Assembly: GCF_000179775.1 (NCBI RefSeq)
Contig: NZ_AEEB01000022.1
Location: 62,001 to 126,000, forward strand
DNA: 64,000 nucleotides
Direction: 5' to 3'
Source: Ahrensia sp. R2A130
GTDB taxonomy: Bacteria > Pseudomonadota > Alphaproteobacteria > Rhizobiales > Rhizobiaceae
A program made the position numbers and the translations under genes. The notes under the pieces are model-generated. The model was not told the DNA's origin, ran no database searches, and saw nothing but the letters and a program-made list of their open reading frames with translations. Positions within the stretch are counted from its first letter, which is position 1. Every line of letters begins with the position of its first letter. Below, one piece after another: positions 17,644-26,577 of the stretch.

Positions 17644-19490
17644 CCGCCCGCCAACGCCACCCGCTGATGCCACATCCTGCACCGATGGCGATGCCGGAGC
17701 AGAACCTCGCGCAGCCGTTCAAGGACCCTCATGCTCCCGGTCGCCGTCCTGTGCGCTTGATGCGACGCTGGGCGCGCAACGCAGTTTTTTGGCCAGCATT
17801 TGCCATGGCAGCGGCACTCGTCGCCATCTTCGCTGACTGGTTTTCGCCCGACGGTTACATGGCTTTGGAAGTGATGATCATCGCCATCGTCGCCATTTCC
17901 GCGTTCTGGATTGCCATTTCGGTGACCACCAGCGCCTTGGGTATGCTGGCACCCGCCGATGAGATTGCGCCACCTGCAACAACGGACAACGCTCTCAATA
18001 TCGCCCTTCTGATGCCGGTCTATAACGAAGACACGAACGCCGTGTTCAGCCGCATCCGCGCCATGGTGGCCGAGCTTGCACGGCAAACCTCCGCCCACCG
18101 GTACACATTCTACATTCTGTCTGACACGAACCGTCCAGAGATCGCCGAACGCGAGCGGCAACAGGCTGCGTTCTGGCAGCATGACAAGCGCTACACCACC
18201 GCCATCCACTACCGCCACCGCAACAAAAACACCGAACGGAAAACCGGCAACATCCGAGACTGGATAATGGGTTGGGGCGCGCGCCACGACGCTTTCATTA
18301 CGCTGGACGCTGACAGCGTCATGTCGGCCGAGGCTATCACACGCCTTGCCGATGCCATGTCGGCAGACGGCCGCGCAGGCCTGATACAGAGCGTGCCGCG
18401 CCTTATGGATGCCGACAGCGCGTTCTCCCGGGCCCAGCAATTTGCCAACAACGTTTATGGTGGTGTTCTCGCCCGTGGTCTTCGCCAATGGTCCGGCCCG
18501 GACGGCAACTATTGGGGCCATAACGCGATCATTCGCACCGCAGCTTTTGCGGCCTGCTGTGGCCTGCCGCGCCTTTCGGGCAGCGGTGCAACGGGCGGCA
18601 CGATCAAGAGCCACGATTTTGTCGAAGCCGCACTTCTCCGCCGTTCTGGTTGGGACGTGCGCCTGCTGCCCGACATCGAAGAAACTTACGAAGGCACACC
18701 GCAAACGCTGATCGACTACGTCATCCGTGATCGCCGCTGGTGTCAGGGCAATTTGCAACATCTACGTCTGCTCACCACACCCGGCCTCACCGCCGCATCA
18801 CGCTTCCACATGTTGCAGGGCGCGATGGCCTATATCGCTTCTGTAGGCTGGTTTGCGCTGCTGGTTTTGTGGGTTCTTATGGGCGTCAGTGCCAACGAAA
18901 ACGTCGTCGTGTACTTTACCGCCGCCAACCCCTTCTTCCCTGCCTGGCCACATGTCGATGCCGTTAGCCGCGCACTTGTGGTCGGCATTATGGCAACGCT
19001 TTTGCTCGCCCCCAAAGTTATGGCGCTGACAAAAACCGCAGGTGACGCACGACAGGTGAAGCGTCTCGGTGGCGGTTTGCAGCTTGCGCTATCAGCCACC
19101 AGCGAAATTCTACTGTCGTTCCTGCTAGCCCCAATCATGATGGTGCAGCATGTCGGGTCAGTGCTGCGCACCGTGGTCAATATCGACACCGGCTGGGCGC
19201 CGCAGAATCGCGACGGCAGCACCCACGGTTTCATGGCGACACTGCGGTTTCACGCAGCTGAAACTGTGTTGGGCATCGTACTGGCGATGGGCATGTTTGC
19301 CGGCCTCGTATCGCTCTGGCTTCTTCCAATCTCGGTGAGCCTTTGCCTCGCCGTTCCACTTTCCATGGCTATGAGCCGTCCGCTGCCGACATCGCTTCGC
19401 AACTGGATGGCAACAGGCGAGACGACTGCGCCTTCATCGGTGCTGAAATTGGCAAATCAGACAGCAACGCGCCAAGCAATAGTGGCTTAA
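17640..19490 (+). CDS. opgH: Glucan glucosyltransferase OpgH
   Basis: A 616-residue inner-membrane glycosyltransferase (GT2) that builds the beta-1,2 glucose backbone of periplasmic glucans from UDP-glucose. Two helices precede the catalytic domain (about residues 40-95), then come LMPVYNED near 125, LDADSVM (DxD) near 220, and RDRRWCQGNLQHLRLL near 360-375 (the Q-x-x-R-W-type acceptor site), and a membrane bundle ends the protein. The ATG at 17640 overlaps the opgG stop, and a GTG nine bases earlier is less likely. It is shorter at the N-terminus than E. coli OpgH, as usual in alphaproteobacteria. The stop overlaps the convergent DMT transporter by 4 bp (TTAA). Confidence 0.93.
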   Translation: MTARQRHPLMPHPAPMAMPEQNLAQPFKDPHAPGRRPVRLMRRWARNAVFWPAFAMAAALVAIFADWFSPDGYMALEVMIIAIVAISAFWIAISVTTSALGMLAPADEIAPPATTDNALNIALLMPVYNEDTNAVFSRIRAMVAELARQTSAHRYTFYILSDTNRPEIAERERQQAAFWQHDKRYTTAIHYRHRNKNTERKTGNIRDWIMGWGARHDAFITLDADSVMSAEAITRLADAMSADGRAGLIQSVPRLMDADSAFSRAQQFANNVYGGVLARGLRQWSGPDGNYWGHNAIIRTAAFAACCGLPRLSGSGATGGTIKSHDFVEAALLRRSGWDVRLLPDIEETYEGTPQTLIDYVIRDRRWCQGNLQHLRLLTTPGLTAASRFHMLQGAMAYIASVGWFALLVLWVLMGVSANENVVVYFTAANPFFPAWPHVDAVSRALVVGIMATLLLAPKVMALTKTAGDARQVKRLGGGLQLALSATSEILLSFLLAPIMMVQHVGSVLRTVVNIDTGWAPQNRDGSTHGFMATLRFHAAETVLGIVLAMGMFAGLVSLWLLPISVSLCLAVPLSMAMSRPLPTSLRNWMATGETTAPSSVLKLANQTATRQAIVA

Positions 19491-20446
19491 ACCACTTGCC
19501 GAATGGCAGCTTTCTGCCGCTCCCGGAACCAGATGATGATGCCTGCCGTAACGATAATGGCAGCGCCTAGGATCGTCCATTGATCAGGCAAATCATCGAA
19601 CAGCAACCAGCTCCACACCGCCAGATACACGATGAAGCAATAGGCGTATGGCGTCAGCGTGCTGGCCGGCGCGAAACGGTGTGCTGCGGTGAGCAGTTGA
19701 TGACCGGCCCAAGCCCATACCCCAAGCGCCACAAGCAACACCCAGTGCAACCAGCTTTCCGGCCACACCCATTGCGCCACCGCAAAGGGCAGCAGCGTGG
19801 TGAACCCGACCGCGCCGGAATAAAACTGCATCGTGTTGGTGGACACTTTGCCCGCCAGCTTGCGTGTCAAAATCGAATAAAGCGCGAAGCAACTGGCTGC
19901 AGCCAGCGACAGGAAAACAGCCCAGTGGAAGCTATCATCAAAGGGCCGAATAGCAATGACGATACCAACAAAGCCGAGCATAATTGCCGCCCATCGCACC
20001 GGCCCCACGCGCTCTCCAAGCAACGGCCACGACAACGCGCAGACTATGAGAGGCGCAGCAAAAAGGATGGTCGATGTCAGCGTCAGCGACAAGTATTTGA
20101 CCGCAAAGAAATTGCAGACCGTGGACGCCATGATGAGCGACCCACGAAACACCACCCAACCAATTTGCGGCGCACGGAATGTGTCGCGATCCAAGCCATC
20201 GCGAGCTAGCAAGCCGGTGGCAATTACGAAGTGAGCGAAGTAGCGCATGAAGGCGAGCTGCATGGCCGGAAAGCCAGCAATCGCCAGCCACTTCACCGAC
20301 GTATCGATGAGCGAGAAGCAAAAATAGGCGACCAGCATGAACGAGATGCCCAGCAGCGGACGGTCGCTCAACGGCGCGACCGTGCTGCGTGGCACGCCGC
20401 CCGCCCCAACGGATGGGGCGGTGACGTGAGGTAGCTCGACCGGCAC
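19487..20446 (-). CDS. DMT/EamA family transporter
   Basis: A 319-residue inner-membrane protein with ten helices arranged as two EamA repeats, each of five helices; the first repeat ends near LLGERVGPVRWAAIMLGFVGI and the second near WTILGAAIIVTAGIIIWFRE, the classic repeat-end motif. The substrate is unknown; amino acids or metabolites are common for this superfamily. The start is a GTG at 20446, 15 bp after the stop of the reductase gene, so it is probably the last gene of the minus-strand catabolic operon. Its stop overlaps the opgH stop from the opposite strand. Confidence 0.87.
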   Translation of the reverse strand: MPVELPHVTAPSVGAGGVPRSTVAPLSDRPLLGISFMLVAYFCFSLIDTSVKWLAIAGFPAMQLAFMRYFAHFVIATGLLARDGLDRDTFRAPQIGWVVFRGSLIMASTVCNFFAVKYLSLTLTSTILFAAPLIVCALSWPLLGERVGPVRWAAIMLGFVGIVIAIRPFDDSFHWAVFLSLAAASCFALYSILTRKLAGKVSTNTMQFYSGAVGFTTLLPFAVAQWVWPESWLHWVLLVALGVWAWAGHQLLTAAHRFAPASTLTPYAYCFIVYLAVWSWLLFDDLPDQWTILGAAIIVTAGIIIWFRERQKAAIRQVV

Positions 20447-20461
20447 CCGCCGTGCGCCTGA

Positions 20462-21361
20462 CTACTTACCGGTCTTTTCGTCAAACAGATTGGCGAAGAA
20501 ATCGACCATCTGGCAGACCATGTCGTCAGCCTGCCCGCTATCCCGCGCCATGCCGAGTGCGGTTTTAGTGCCGCCAGACATCAGCGATGTGACACCGGCA
20601 TCATCAGCCATGGTGGCATAATAGCCGACATCCTTGCGGCCATTCTTGATCGCAAAGGCTAGCTTGGTCGGGTCGCCATCGACGGCAAACGCTTTGACGA
20701 AATCCATCATCCCAGAATGCACCGGACCGGCTGCCATCACATCATAAACCTGCTGGCGCGGGACGCCTGCCTTGTCGGCCATCGCAAACGCTTCCGACAC
20801 GGCACAAGCTGTGGTCATGCCGATGAAATTGTTGATGAGCTTGATCGTATGTCCGGAACCCAACGCACCCAGATGGAAGACGTTCTCACCCAAATCCTGC
20901 AACACAGGTTCAACCTTGTCGAAAGCAGCTTTGTCGCCGGACGCCATGATGTTGAGCAAACCGTCGACTGCATGAGCTGGCGTGCGGCCCAACGGCGCGT
21001 CGAGATAAGTACCACCGGCAGCGGCAACCTTCTCGCCCAACATGCGGGTGGAGGCAGGTAGCGACGTGCCGAAGTCGAGGACCGTTTTGCCATCAGACAG
21101 ACCTGCGATGATGCCATCGTCACCCATCATTCGCGCTTCCACCGAAGCGGACGTGTCCATGCACATCATGGTGATGTCGGATGCTGCAGCGACCTCGCGG
21201 GCGGACCCATGTTCGGTTGCGCCGCGGCCCACAGCCTTGTCGATAGCCTCGCGCGAACGGTTGGCAACGACGTGCAAATCGTAGCTCTTGTCCTGCAAGC
21301 GCCCCACCATGGCAGCGCCCATAAGGCCGAGGCCGATAAATCCGATGGATGGTTTGGTCAT
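20462..21361 (-). CDS. 3-hydroxyisobutyrate dehydrogenase-family reductase
   Basis: A 299-residue beta-hydroxyacid dehydrogenase. The NAD(P)-binding motif GFIGLGLMGAAMVGRL is at the N-terminus, the substrate-binding region DAPLGRTPAHAVDGLLNIMASG replaces the usual DAPVSGG form near 120, and the catalytic lysine lies in GSGHTIKLINNF near 170. Family members include tartronate semialdehyde reductase (GarR) and 3-hydroxyisobutyrate dehydrogenase; the altered substrate motif prevents choosing. The ATG at 21361 follows GAAAGAAGAAATAAC on its strand. The upstream UxaA-type dehydratase makes a GarR-like role in sugar-acid breakdown attractive, but this is inference. A long imperfect palindrome lies upstream at 21446-21490. 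Confidence 0.85.
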   Translation of the reverse strand: MTKPSIGFIGLGLMGAAMVGRLQDKSYDLHVVANRSREAIDKAVGRGATEHGSAREVAAASDITMMCMDTSASVEARMMGDDGIIAGLSDGKTVLDFGTSLPASTRMLGEKVAAAGGTYLDAPLGRTPAHAVDGLLNIMASGDKAAFDKVEPVLQDLGENVFHLGALGSGHTIKLINNFIGMTTACAVSEAFAMADKAGVPRQQVYDVMAAGPVHSGMMDFVKAFAVDGDPTKLAFAIKNGRKDVGYYATMADDAGVTSLMSGGTKTALGMARDSGQADDMVCQMVDFFANLFDEKTGK

Positions 21362-21445
21362 GTTATTTCTTCTTTCAAAACGTTCAGCATCAGCGGCGGC
21401 AAGCACCGATTTGCCACTCCGGCGGAGCCGGAACACAAAGCACAA

Positions 21446-21490
21446 GCCATGGCAAATAGGAGCTACATAGTAGCGCCAATTTGCCATGGC
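21446..21490. repeat. 45-nt imperfect palindrome spanning the uxaA-like stop codon
   Basis: Arms at 21446-21466 and 21470-21490 (21 nt each, two mismatches) flank the loop ATA. Each arm ends in GCCATGGC. The structure covers the last codons and the stop (21463-21465) of the UxaA-like gene and lies about 85 bp ahead of the reductase gene. It lacks a T-run, so it is not a standard terminator; it may stabilise or process the mRNA. Confidence 0.75.
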
Positions 21491-23001
21491 ACGAATTCGT
21501 AGTCACCCAAACCTTGGGCCTCGGACTTGCTGACTTCACCGGAAGCGGCGCGCAGCCACATCTCGTAGATCTCGCGGCCAGCGTCTTCGACGCTCACCTC
21601 GTCATCAAGAATACGGCCTGCATTGTAATCCATGTCGTCGGTCATGCGCCCGTAGAGAACAGAGTTCGTGGCGACCTTCAGACAGGGCGCGGGTTTGGAG
21701 CCGAATGCTGAACCGCGACCAGTCGTGAAGGTGACGAGATTGCAACCGGACGCGATCTGGCCCGTGACGGAAGCAGGGTCGTAGCCGGGCGAATCCATGA
21801 ACGCGAAGCCTGGCCTGTCGACCTGCTCGCCGTAAAGATAAACGCCGGTAAGCGGGCTGGTACCACCCTTCGCCGATGCGCCCAGCGACTTTTCAAGGAT
21901 TGTCGTCAGCCCGCCCTTCTTGTTGCCGGGGGACGGATTGTTGTCCATCGACCCCATATTGCGCGCCGTATAATCCTCCCACCAGCGAATGCGGTCGATC
22001 AGCTTTTGGCCGACCTTGGCGTCCACCGCGCGGGCGGCGAGCAGGTGCTCGGCACCGTAGATTTCCGGCGTTTCCGCCAATACACCTGTGCCACCCTGTG
22101 CCACCAGCAGATCACAGGCATAACCCACAGCGGGGTTGGCAGTGATGCCGGACCATGCGTCCGAGCCGCCGCATTGCAGCGCGACCATGAGGTCCGACGC
22201 AGGGCATTCCACCCGCTGCGCTTCGTTGGCGAGCGGCAACATCGCGCGCACTTTTTCTATTCCGCGATCGACCGTGCGCTGGAGCCCGGCCACATCCTGA
22301 ATGTTCATGGCATGGAACAGCGGGCCGGGCGTGATGCCATGGGCTTCCAGCAGCCAGTCGATTTGGTTCATTTCGCAACCGAGACCCACCATCAGCACGG
22401 CGGCGTGGTTGGGGTGGCGGGCGTAACCCCACATCACCCTTTGCAGCGCGTCGAACCCGTCGCCCGCGCCAGCCATGCCGCAGCCGGTGCCGTGCACATA
22501 GGCGGTGACGCCATCGACATTGGGATAAGCTGCCAAGTCCTCCGGCCCGAAGGCTTCAGCAATGCGCCGCGCAGCAGTGGCCGAACAGTTCACGCTGGTG
22601 ATGATCGCGATATGGTTGCGGGTGCCGACACTGCCATTTGCGCGGCGGTAGCCCATGAATGTATCGACGGTTTTTGCCGGTTCGACAGGCCGTAGGTCGG
22701 TGGCGAAGCGATAGTCCTGATCGGTGTTGCGGAATTCCACATTGTGGGTGTGAACGTGATCGCCCGCCGCGATATCTTGCGCCGCATAGCCAATCAACTG
22801 CGCGTATTTCATCACCGCTTCGCCCTGCGCGATTGCGCTAGTCGCAATCTTATGACCACGCGGGATCATTGCGGATGTGACAATGCCGTCCGTAGTCACC
22901 CCGACCTCCAGCGCACGGATGGCAGACACCACATTGTCGGCAGGCGACAGGCGGACCGTGAGGCGTTCTGAGGATGAAGAATTTTCAGGCACAGGCGGCA
23001 T
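21463..23001 (-). CDS. UxaA/GarD-family altronate or galactarate dehydratase
   Basis: A 512-residue iron-dependent sugar-acid dehydratase homologue. It contains the N-terminal SAF domain (residues about 10-95, with GHKIATSAIAQGEAVMKYAQLIG and HVHTHN) followed by the large UxaA C-terminal domain: VGTRNHIAIITSVNCSATA, HGTGCGM, LGCEMNQ, LQCGGSDAWSGITANPAVG and FTTGRGSAFG. Cysteines in these motifs are the likely metal ligands. The family removes water from altronate, galactarate or related acids to give 2-keto-3-deoxy acids. The ATG at 23001 is preferred to an upstream start that would sit deep in the dioxygenase gene; even so it overlaps that gene by 17 bp. Confidence 0.88.
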   Translation of the reverse strand: MPPVPENSSSSERLTVRLSPADNVVSAIRALEVGVTTDGIVTSAMIPRGHKIATSAIAQGEAVMKYAQLIGYAAQDIAAGDHVHTHNVEFRNTDQDYRFATDLRPVEPAKTVDTFMGYRRANGSVGTRNHIAIITSVNCSATAARRIAEAFGPEDLAAYPNVDGVTAYVHGTGCGMAGAGDGFDALQRVMWGYARHPNHAAVLMVGLGCEMNQIDWLLEAHGITPGPLFHAMNIQDVAGLQRTVDRGIEKVRAMLPLANEAQRVECPASDLMVALQCGGSDAWSGITANPAVGYACDLLVAQGGTGVLAETPEIYGAEHLLAARAVDAKVGQKLIDRIRWWEDYTARNMGSMDNNPSPGNKKGGLTTILEKSLGASAKGGTSPLTGVYLYGEQVDRPGFAFMDSPGYDPASVTGQIASGCNLVTFTTGRGSAFGSKPAPCLKVATNSVLYGRMTDDMDYNAGRILDDEVSVEDAGREIYEMWLRAASGEVSKSEAQGLGDYEFVPWQIGATM

Positions 23002-23932
23002 CCGTTCCGTCCCAACGATGAATGGGGATATGGGGCTGCACAGCAAGCTGCGCCCTCGCCTCTTTCCACATGTCGCGCCACGCATCGCCATCACGAAATT
23101 CGCGGTCGGGATGCGCGCGGGAGCGGGCTATGAAATCGGGGAAGTGGCTGCGGCCCGTGGGTTGGCCGGTGACGTTGTAGCGAATGTCGAACGACCAACG
23201 GATGCTGTCCGAGACGTTGGGCAGCGCCGCATGGGGAGTCATCGGGTGCAGCAGCACGATACCACCGGCGTTCACCGGCAGCGAAACTGTAGCGGCCTCA
23301 TCCAGCTGTGAGGCGGGAATGGCGGGCTGGTTTTGCACGGGGCAATGGTCTCGCAGATGGTTGCCCGTGGTGGAACGCGGCTGCGCGATGAGGCAGCCGT
23401 TCTCTTCCGTGGCATCCGTCACGGCGATCCACACGGTGACCATATCGGTTTGGTCCGCCTCGTCATGGGTCACGCCGCGGTCCTGATGCCACGACGTGTT
23501 GCCCATATGGGCACTGGTCTCGTCAGCCCTCACCACGTTGCCTGGCATCTTGATGCGGACGTGTTGAATGGGGTTCGACGTCAGTTCCGGTCCCACCATG
23601 CTTTCGGCAATATCCAGCAGTGCTGGTGCGGTGAGCATATTCAGCAACGGCTGGCTGAAATGCATCGGCGTGTCGTACTCGATCTTTGAAAACGGCAGCG
23701 AGATGTCCATCGGCTGGAACCAGTCCAATCCGGCCGCATATGCAGCTTTTAACTTAGGCTCGAAACCATCGACGTCTTCAACCAAACCATCGCGTTGCCA
23801 ACCGGCATAAAGAGCATCGAGCAAAGCTTCGTACTCCGCGCGTATGGGCGCAAGCACCTCGTCGTCCAAAACGTCCGGCACAACGAGATAGCCCTCGTGC
23901 TCGAAGCTCTCCAACTGGGCTGCGGTGAGCAT
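22985..23932 (-). CDS. Phytanoyl-CoA dioxygenase (PhyH) family protein
   Basis: A 315-residue Fe(II)/2-oxoglutarate-type oxygenase. The facial triad is visible: WHQDRG near residue 149 gives His and Asp, and LHPMTPHAALPN near 228 gives the distal His; Arg in SIRWSFDIRY would bind 2-oxoglutarate. It begins with the family's EHEGYLVVPDVL motif. The substrate is unknown; bacterial PhyH proteins hydroxylate varied small acids. It follows the TRAP permease genes by 10 bp and overlaps the UxaA-like gene, so it belongs to the same operon and probably acts on the imported compound or a product of it. Confidence 0.88.
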   Translation of the reverse strand: MLTAAQLESFEHEGYLVVPDVLDDEVLAPIRAEYEALLDALYAGWQRDGLVEDVDGFEPKLKAAYAAGLDWFQPMDISLPFSKIEYDTPMHFSQPLLNMLTAPALLDIAESMVGPELTSNPIQHVRIKMPGNVVRADETSAHMGNTSWHQDRGVTHDEADQTDMVTVWIAVTDATEENGCLIAQPRSTTGNHLRDHCPVQNQPAIPASQLDEAATVSLPVNAGGIVLLHPMTPHAALPNVSDSIRWSFDIRYNVTGQPTGRSHFPDFIARSRAHPDREFRDGDAWRDMWKEARAQLAVQPHIPIHRWDGTDAACA

Positions 23933-23942
23933 CCCACCCTCC

Positions 23943-25589
23943 CTAATTCAGGAACAGCGTAGTGATGCTCGGCACCAGCAGGATAAGCGTCAGGATGCAA
24001 AGCTGGATGGCGATGAACGGCAGGAAGCCGCGGAAAATATCCGGCAGGGTGATGTGCGGCGGTGCGACGGATTTCAGGTAGAACGCTGCCGGCCCAAAGG
24101 GCGGTGACAGGAAACTGACCTGCATATTCACACAGAACAATATGCCGAACCAAACCTGCACAGCGGTGCGCGAATCAAGACCACCGAAAAGGCCGATCTC
24201 ATCCATCGGCAGTTTCAGCACGATGGGCAGGAACACGGGCATGACCAGCAACACGATGCCGGTCCAGTCCATGAACGCGCCGAGGAACAGGAAGATCACC
24301 ATCATCACCAGCAACACGCCCATGGTGGGCAGCTCGTAGCCGACGATGAGGTTCGCCACATAGGTGGGGCCGCCGGCAATTGTGTAGGCACCGGCCAGCG
24401 CGGTAGCGCCCAGCGTGACCCAGATAATTGTGCCGGTCGATTTGAACGTCCGCATGGAAGCTTCGCGCAGCAGCGTGAAAGAGAACTCACCGCGCAGCAC
24501 GATCAGAACCAGCACCGCGATGGAGCCCATGGCCGCAGCTTCGGTGATGCCGGTGACACCGCCATAGATGGACCCCAACACGATGAAGACCACGAGCAGC
24601 GGTTGCACCATACCCTTGCCCTTCGCCCATGCTTCTCTTGAAGTCTCAAGGTTCACGCCGAAGGTCAGCCATGCGGCGGACAACAAGAAGATCGGGCCTG
24701 CGATATAGGCCACCCGCATGGTCTGGAACCATGTGGTCTCTTCGACTTTCACCCATTCCATTTGCACGAAAGTGAAACGCGCCAACAAAATGAAGCAGGC
24801 AACTAGGCCGATCTGGGCCAACAACGTCAGACCCAACGTCTTCTTCTGACCTTGGGTCAGGTCATCATCAGTGGGTTCCGGCAGTGGTGCCAGCGACGGG
24901 TTCAACCGCGTGCGGATGAGAATATAGACGATGTAGCAACCGGCCAGAATGAAGCCGGGCACGAACGCAGCCTGAAACAGCGCGTGGATCGAGGTCTCGG
25001 TGATGAGTCCGTAGAAGATCAAAACAATAGACGGCGGGATCATCGTGCCCAGCGAACCGGAGGCACAAATGGTGCCGATGGCGAGGTTCTGATCATAGCC
25101 CAAACGCAACATCTGCGGCAGCGCGATAAGACCGAGCAGAACAACTTCACCGCCAATGATGCCGGACATTGCAGCCATGACGATGGCCATGATGGCGGTA
25201 ACAACAGCGATGCCGCCGCGCAGGCGGTTCATCCACATGGAGAGCGAAGAATACATGTCACGTGCAATGCCGGAACGTTCCAGCAGCACCGCCATGAAGA
25301 TGAACAGCGGCACGGAAATCAGAACGTAGTTCGTCGTGATGCCATATAATCGTTGGGCCAGCACATTGAGCGGCCCTCGCCCGAAGTCTCGGGTCAGGAT
25401 GCCCTCACCCACCTTCCAGGCTTCAAAATTGAAACCATGAACGAATGGATCGGTGATGAGCGTTGGTTCGAATTTGAGCACCAGCACCATCACGGCCAAG
25501 AAGCCGGAGGCAAAGCCAAGCGGCATGCCGATCGCAAGCAGGGTCAACATACCCAGCAAAAGGATCAGCGAGATTGTGCCGATATCCAT
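23943..25589 (-). CDS. TRAP transporter large permease (DctM-type, long form)
   Basis: A 548-residue inner-membrane protein, about 100 residues longer than the usual DctM. Typical motifs are present: GMPLGFASGF near 20, SVPLFIFMAVLLERSG near 95, GEVVLLGLIALPQM, GSLGTMIPPSIVLIFYG near 175-190, and FLGAFMDWTGIVLLVMPVFLPI near 445. The extra length is a stretch with additional helices between about residues 225 and 330. It works with the DctQ protein encoded just upstream and the periplasmic binding protein encoded at 27822. GGGGAGGAATGACTT before the ATG at 25589 is a strong ribosome site. The solute is unknown but should be a carboxylate. Confidence 0.93.
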   Translation of the reverse strand: MDIGTISLILLLGMLTLLAIGMPLGFASGFLAVMVLVLKFEPTLITDPFVHGFNFEAWKVGEGILTRDFGRGPLNVLAQRLYGITTNYVLISVPLFIFMAVLLERSGIARDMYSSLSMWMNRLRGGIAVVTAIMAIVMAAMSGIIGGEVVLLGLIALPQMLRLGYDQNLAIGTICASGSLGTMIPPSIVLIFYGLITETSIHALFQAAFVPGFILAGCYIVYILIRTRLNPSLAPLPEPTDDDLTQGQKKTLGLTLLAQIGLVACFILLARFTFVQMEWVKVEETTWFQTMRVAYIAGPIFLLSAAWLTFGVNLETSREAWAKGKGMVQPLLVVFIVLGSIYGGVTGITEAAAMGSIAVLVLIVLRGEFSFTLLREASMRTFKSTGTIIWVTLGATALAGAYTIAGGPTYVANLIVGYELPTMGVLLVMMVIFLFLGAFMDWTGIVLLVMPVFLPIVLKLPMDEIGLFGGLDSRTAVQVWFGILFCVNMQVSFLSPPFGPAAFYLKSVAPPHITLPDIFRGFLPFIAIQLCILTLILLVPSITTLFLN

Positions 25590-25606
25590 AAGTCATTCCT
25601 CCCCAA

Positions 25607-25621
25607 CCCCGCATTGCGGGG
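25607..25621 (-). other. Short hairpin in the dctQ-dctM spacer
   Basis: CCCCGC-ATT-GCGGGG forms a perfect 6-bp stem in the 146-bp spacer, directly upstream of the dctM ribosome site. There is no T-run. It could influence mRNA processing or the ratio of permease subunits. Confidence 0.4.
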
Positions 25622-25735
25622 CGTATATTCAAAACCGCACGTCGCACGGCACCGATTTGAGGCCGCGTTTTGCGTGTCCTCAACCACGCTGGGCGCGGTA
25701 ATTGTAGTCATGCCCCAAAGGGCGTGGTCTGCGCG

Positions 25736-26548
25736 TTAGCCCGCGTTGTCTTTTGCAGCCACGCGGCCTGCCGCAGAATCCACCGGCGGCGGGTTTCCAG
25801 ATAAAACCTGATCGGGAATGCCGTGATCTTCTTCGAACTCGTCCAAGGTCTGCGGTTCGTCGTTAAAGTCTTTCACCAACCCGTAGACCATCAGCCCCAC
25901 TGAAAAGACGATGAGGCAGCTCAAGAACACACGCCAGTGCAGCGGAGCCTTCAACATTCCGTCACCGTCAGTTGCGCTAAACAGTGCAGGGAGCGCCATC
26001 ACAGACAAGGCAATCACACCGAGGGTGCAGGCAATGTCAAAAATTCTGCGCACCAGTTTGGACGCCGGCCAATCACGAATGAGGTTGGACGTGGCCTGCA
26101 TTGCAAGCACAACGACGGTGAGCAAAATAAGCGGCTTGTTGGTGGCCGGAATGGGTGGATCCCACGCGGTGCCAAAAGCTTCCCAGCGCCAGAATTTCGC
26201 AAGCGCCTCGCCAAAACCACCCCAAACAACTGCGATGGCGAAAATGACGACGCAAAGCGTGGAGATAATATCGAACACCCGACGCAGCCAAAGCGGCGCC
26301 AGATCGTAGATGACGAAAATGCGGATATGGCTGCGCTGCTGCATGGCATAGAGACCAGCGGTCACGTAGATCATGCCGCCCACCCAAAGGGACATCTCGT
26401 TGACCCAAAGCGTCGGCTTCGACAGCACGTAACGCATGAAAACTTCATAGAAGATGATGGAGACGATAAAGGCGGGGCCCCACATGGCAATCCGCGAAAA
26501 AGTCCAGGTCAACCGGTCAACTGGACCAGTGTGTCTATGTTCTTGCAT
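25736..26548 (-). CDS. TRAP transporter small permease (DctQ-type, long form)
   Basis: A 270-residue membrane protein; standard DctQ proteins are about 160-190 residues with four helices. The core family features are FYEVFMRYVLSKPTLWVNEMSLW near residues 33-54 and the following QRSHIRIFVIYD segment. Two more hydrophobic helices lie around 175-240, and the tail is acidic and polar. It pairs with the long DctM encoded downstream, so both subunits belong to the enlarged TRAP class. GGGAGGGCCGC before the ATG is a clear ribosome site. The enolase-superfamily gene is 29 bp upstream, indicating one operon. Confidence 0.9.
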   Translation of the reverse strand: MQEHRHTGPVDRLTWTFSRIAMWGPAFIVSIIFYEVFMRYVLSKPTLWVNEMSLWVGGMIYVTAGLYAMQQRSHIRIFVIYDLAPLWLRRVFDIISTLCVVIFAIAVVWGGFGEALAKFWRWEAFGTAWDPPIPATNKPLILLTVVVLAMQATSNLIRDWPASKLVRRIFDIACTLGVIALSVMALPALFSATDGDGMLKAPLHWRVFLSCLIVFSVGLMVYGLVKDFNDEPQTLDEFEEDHGIPDQVLSGNPPPVDSAAGRVAAKDNAG

Positions 26549-26577
26549 GCGGCCCTCCCAAGCCTGAACGGTACCGC

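Noticed and set aside
17625-18761. 378-codon minus-strand open frame
   Set aside because: It is antisense to opgH and contains no family signature.
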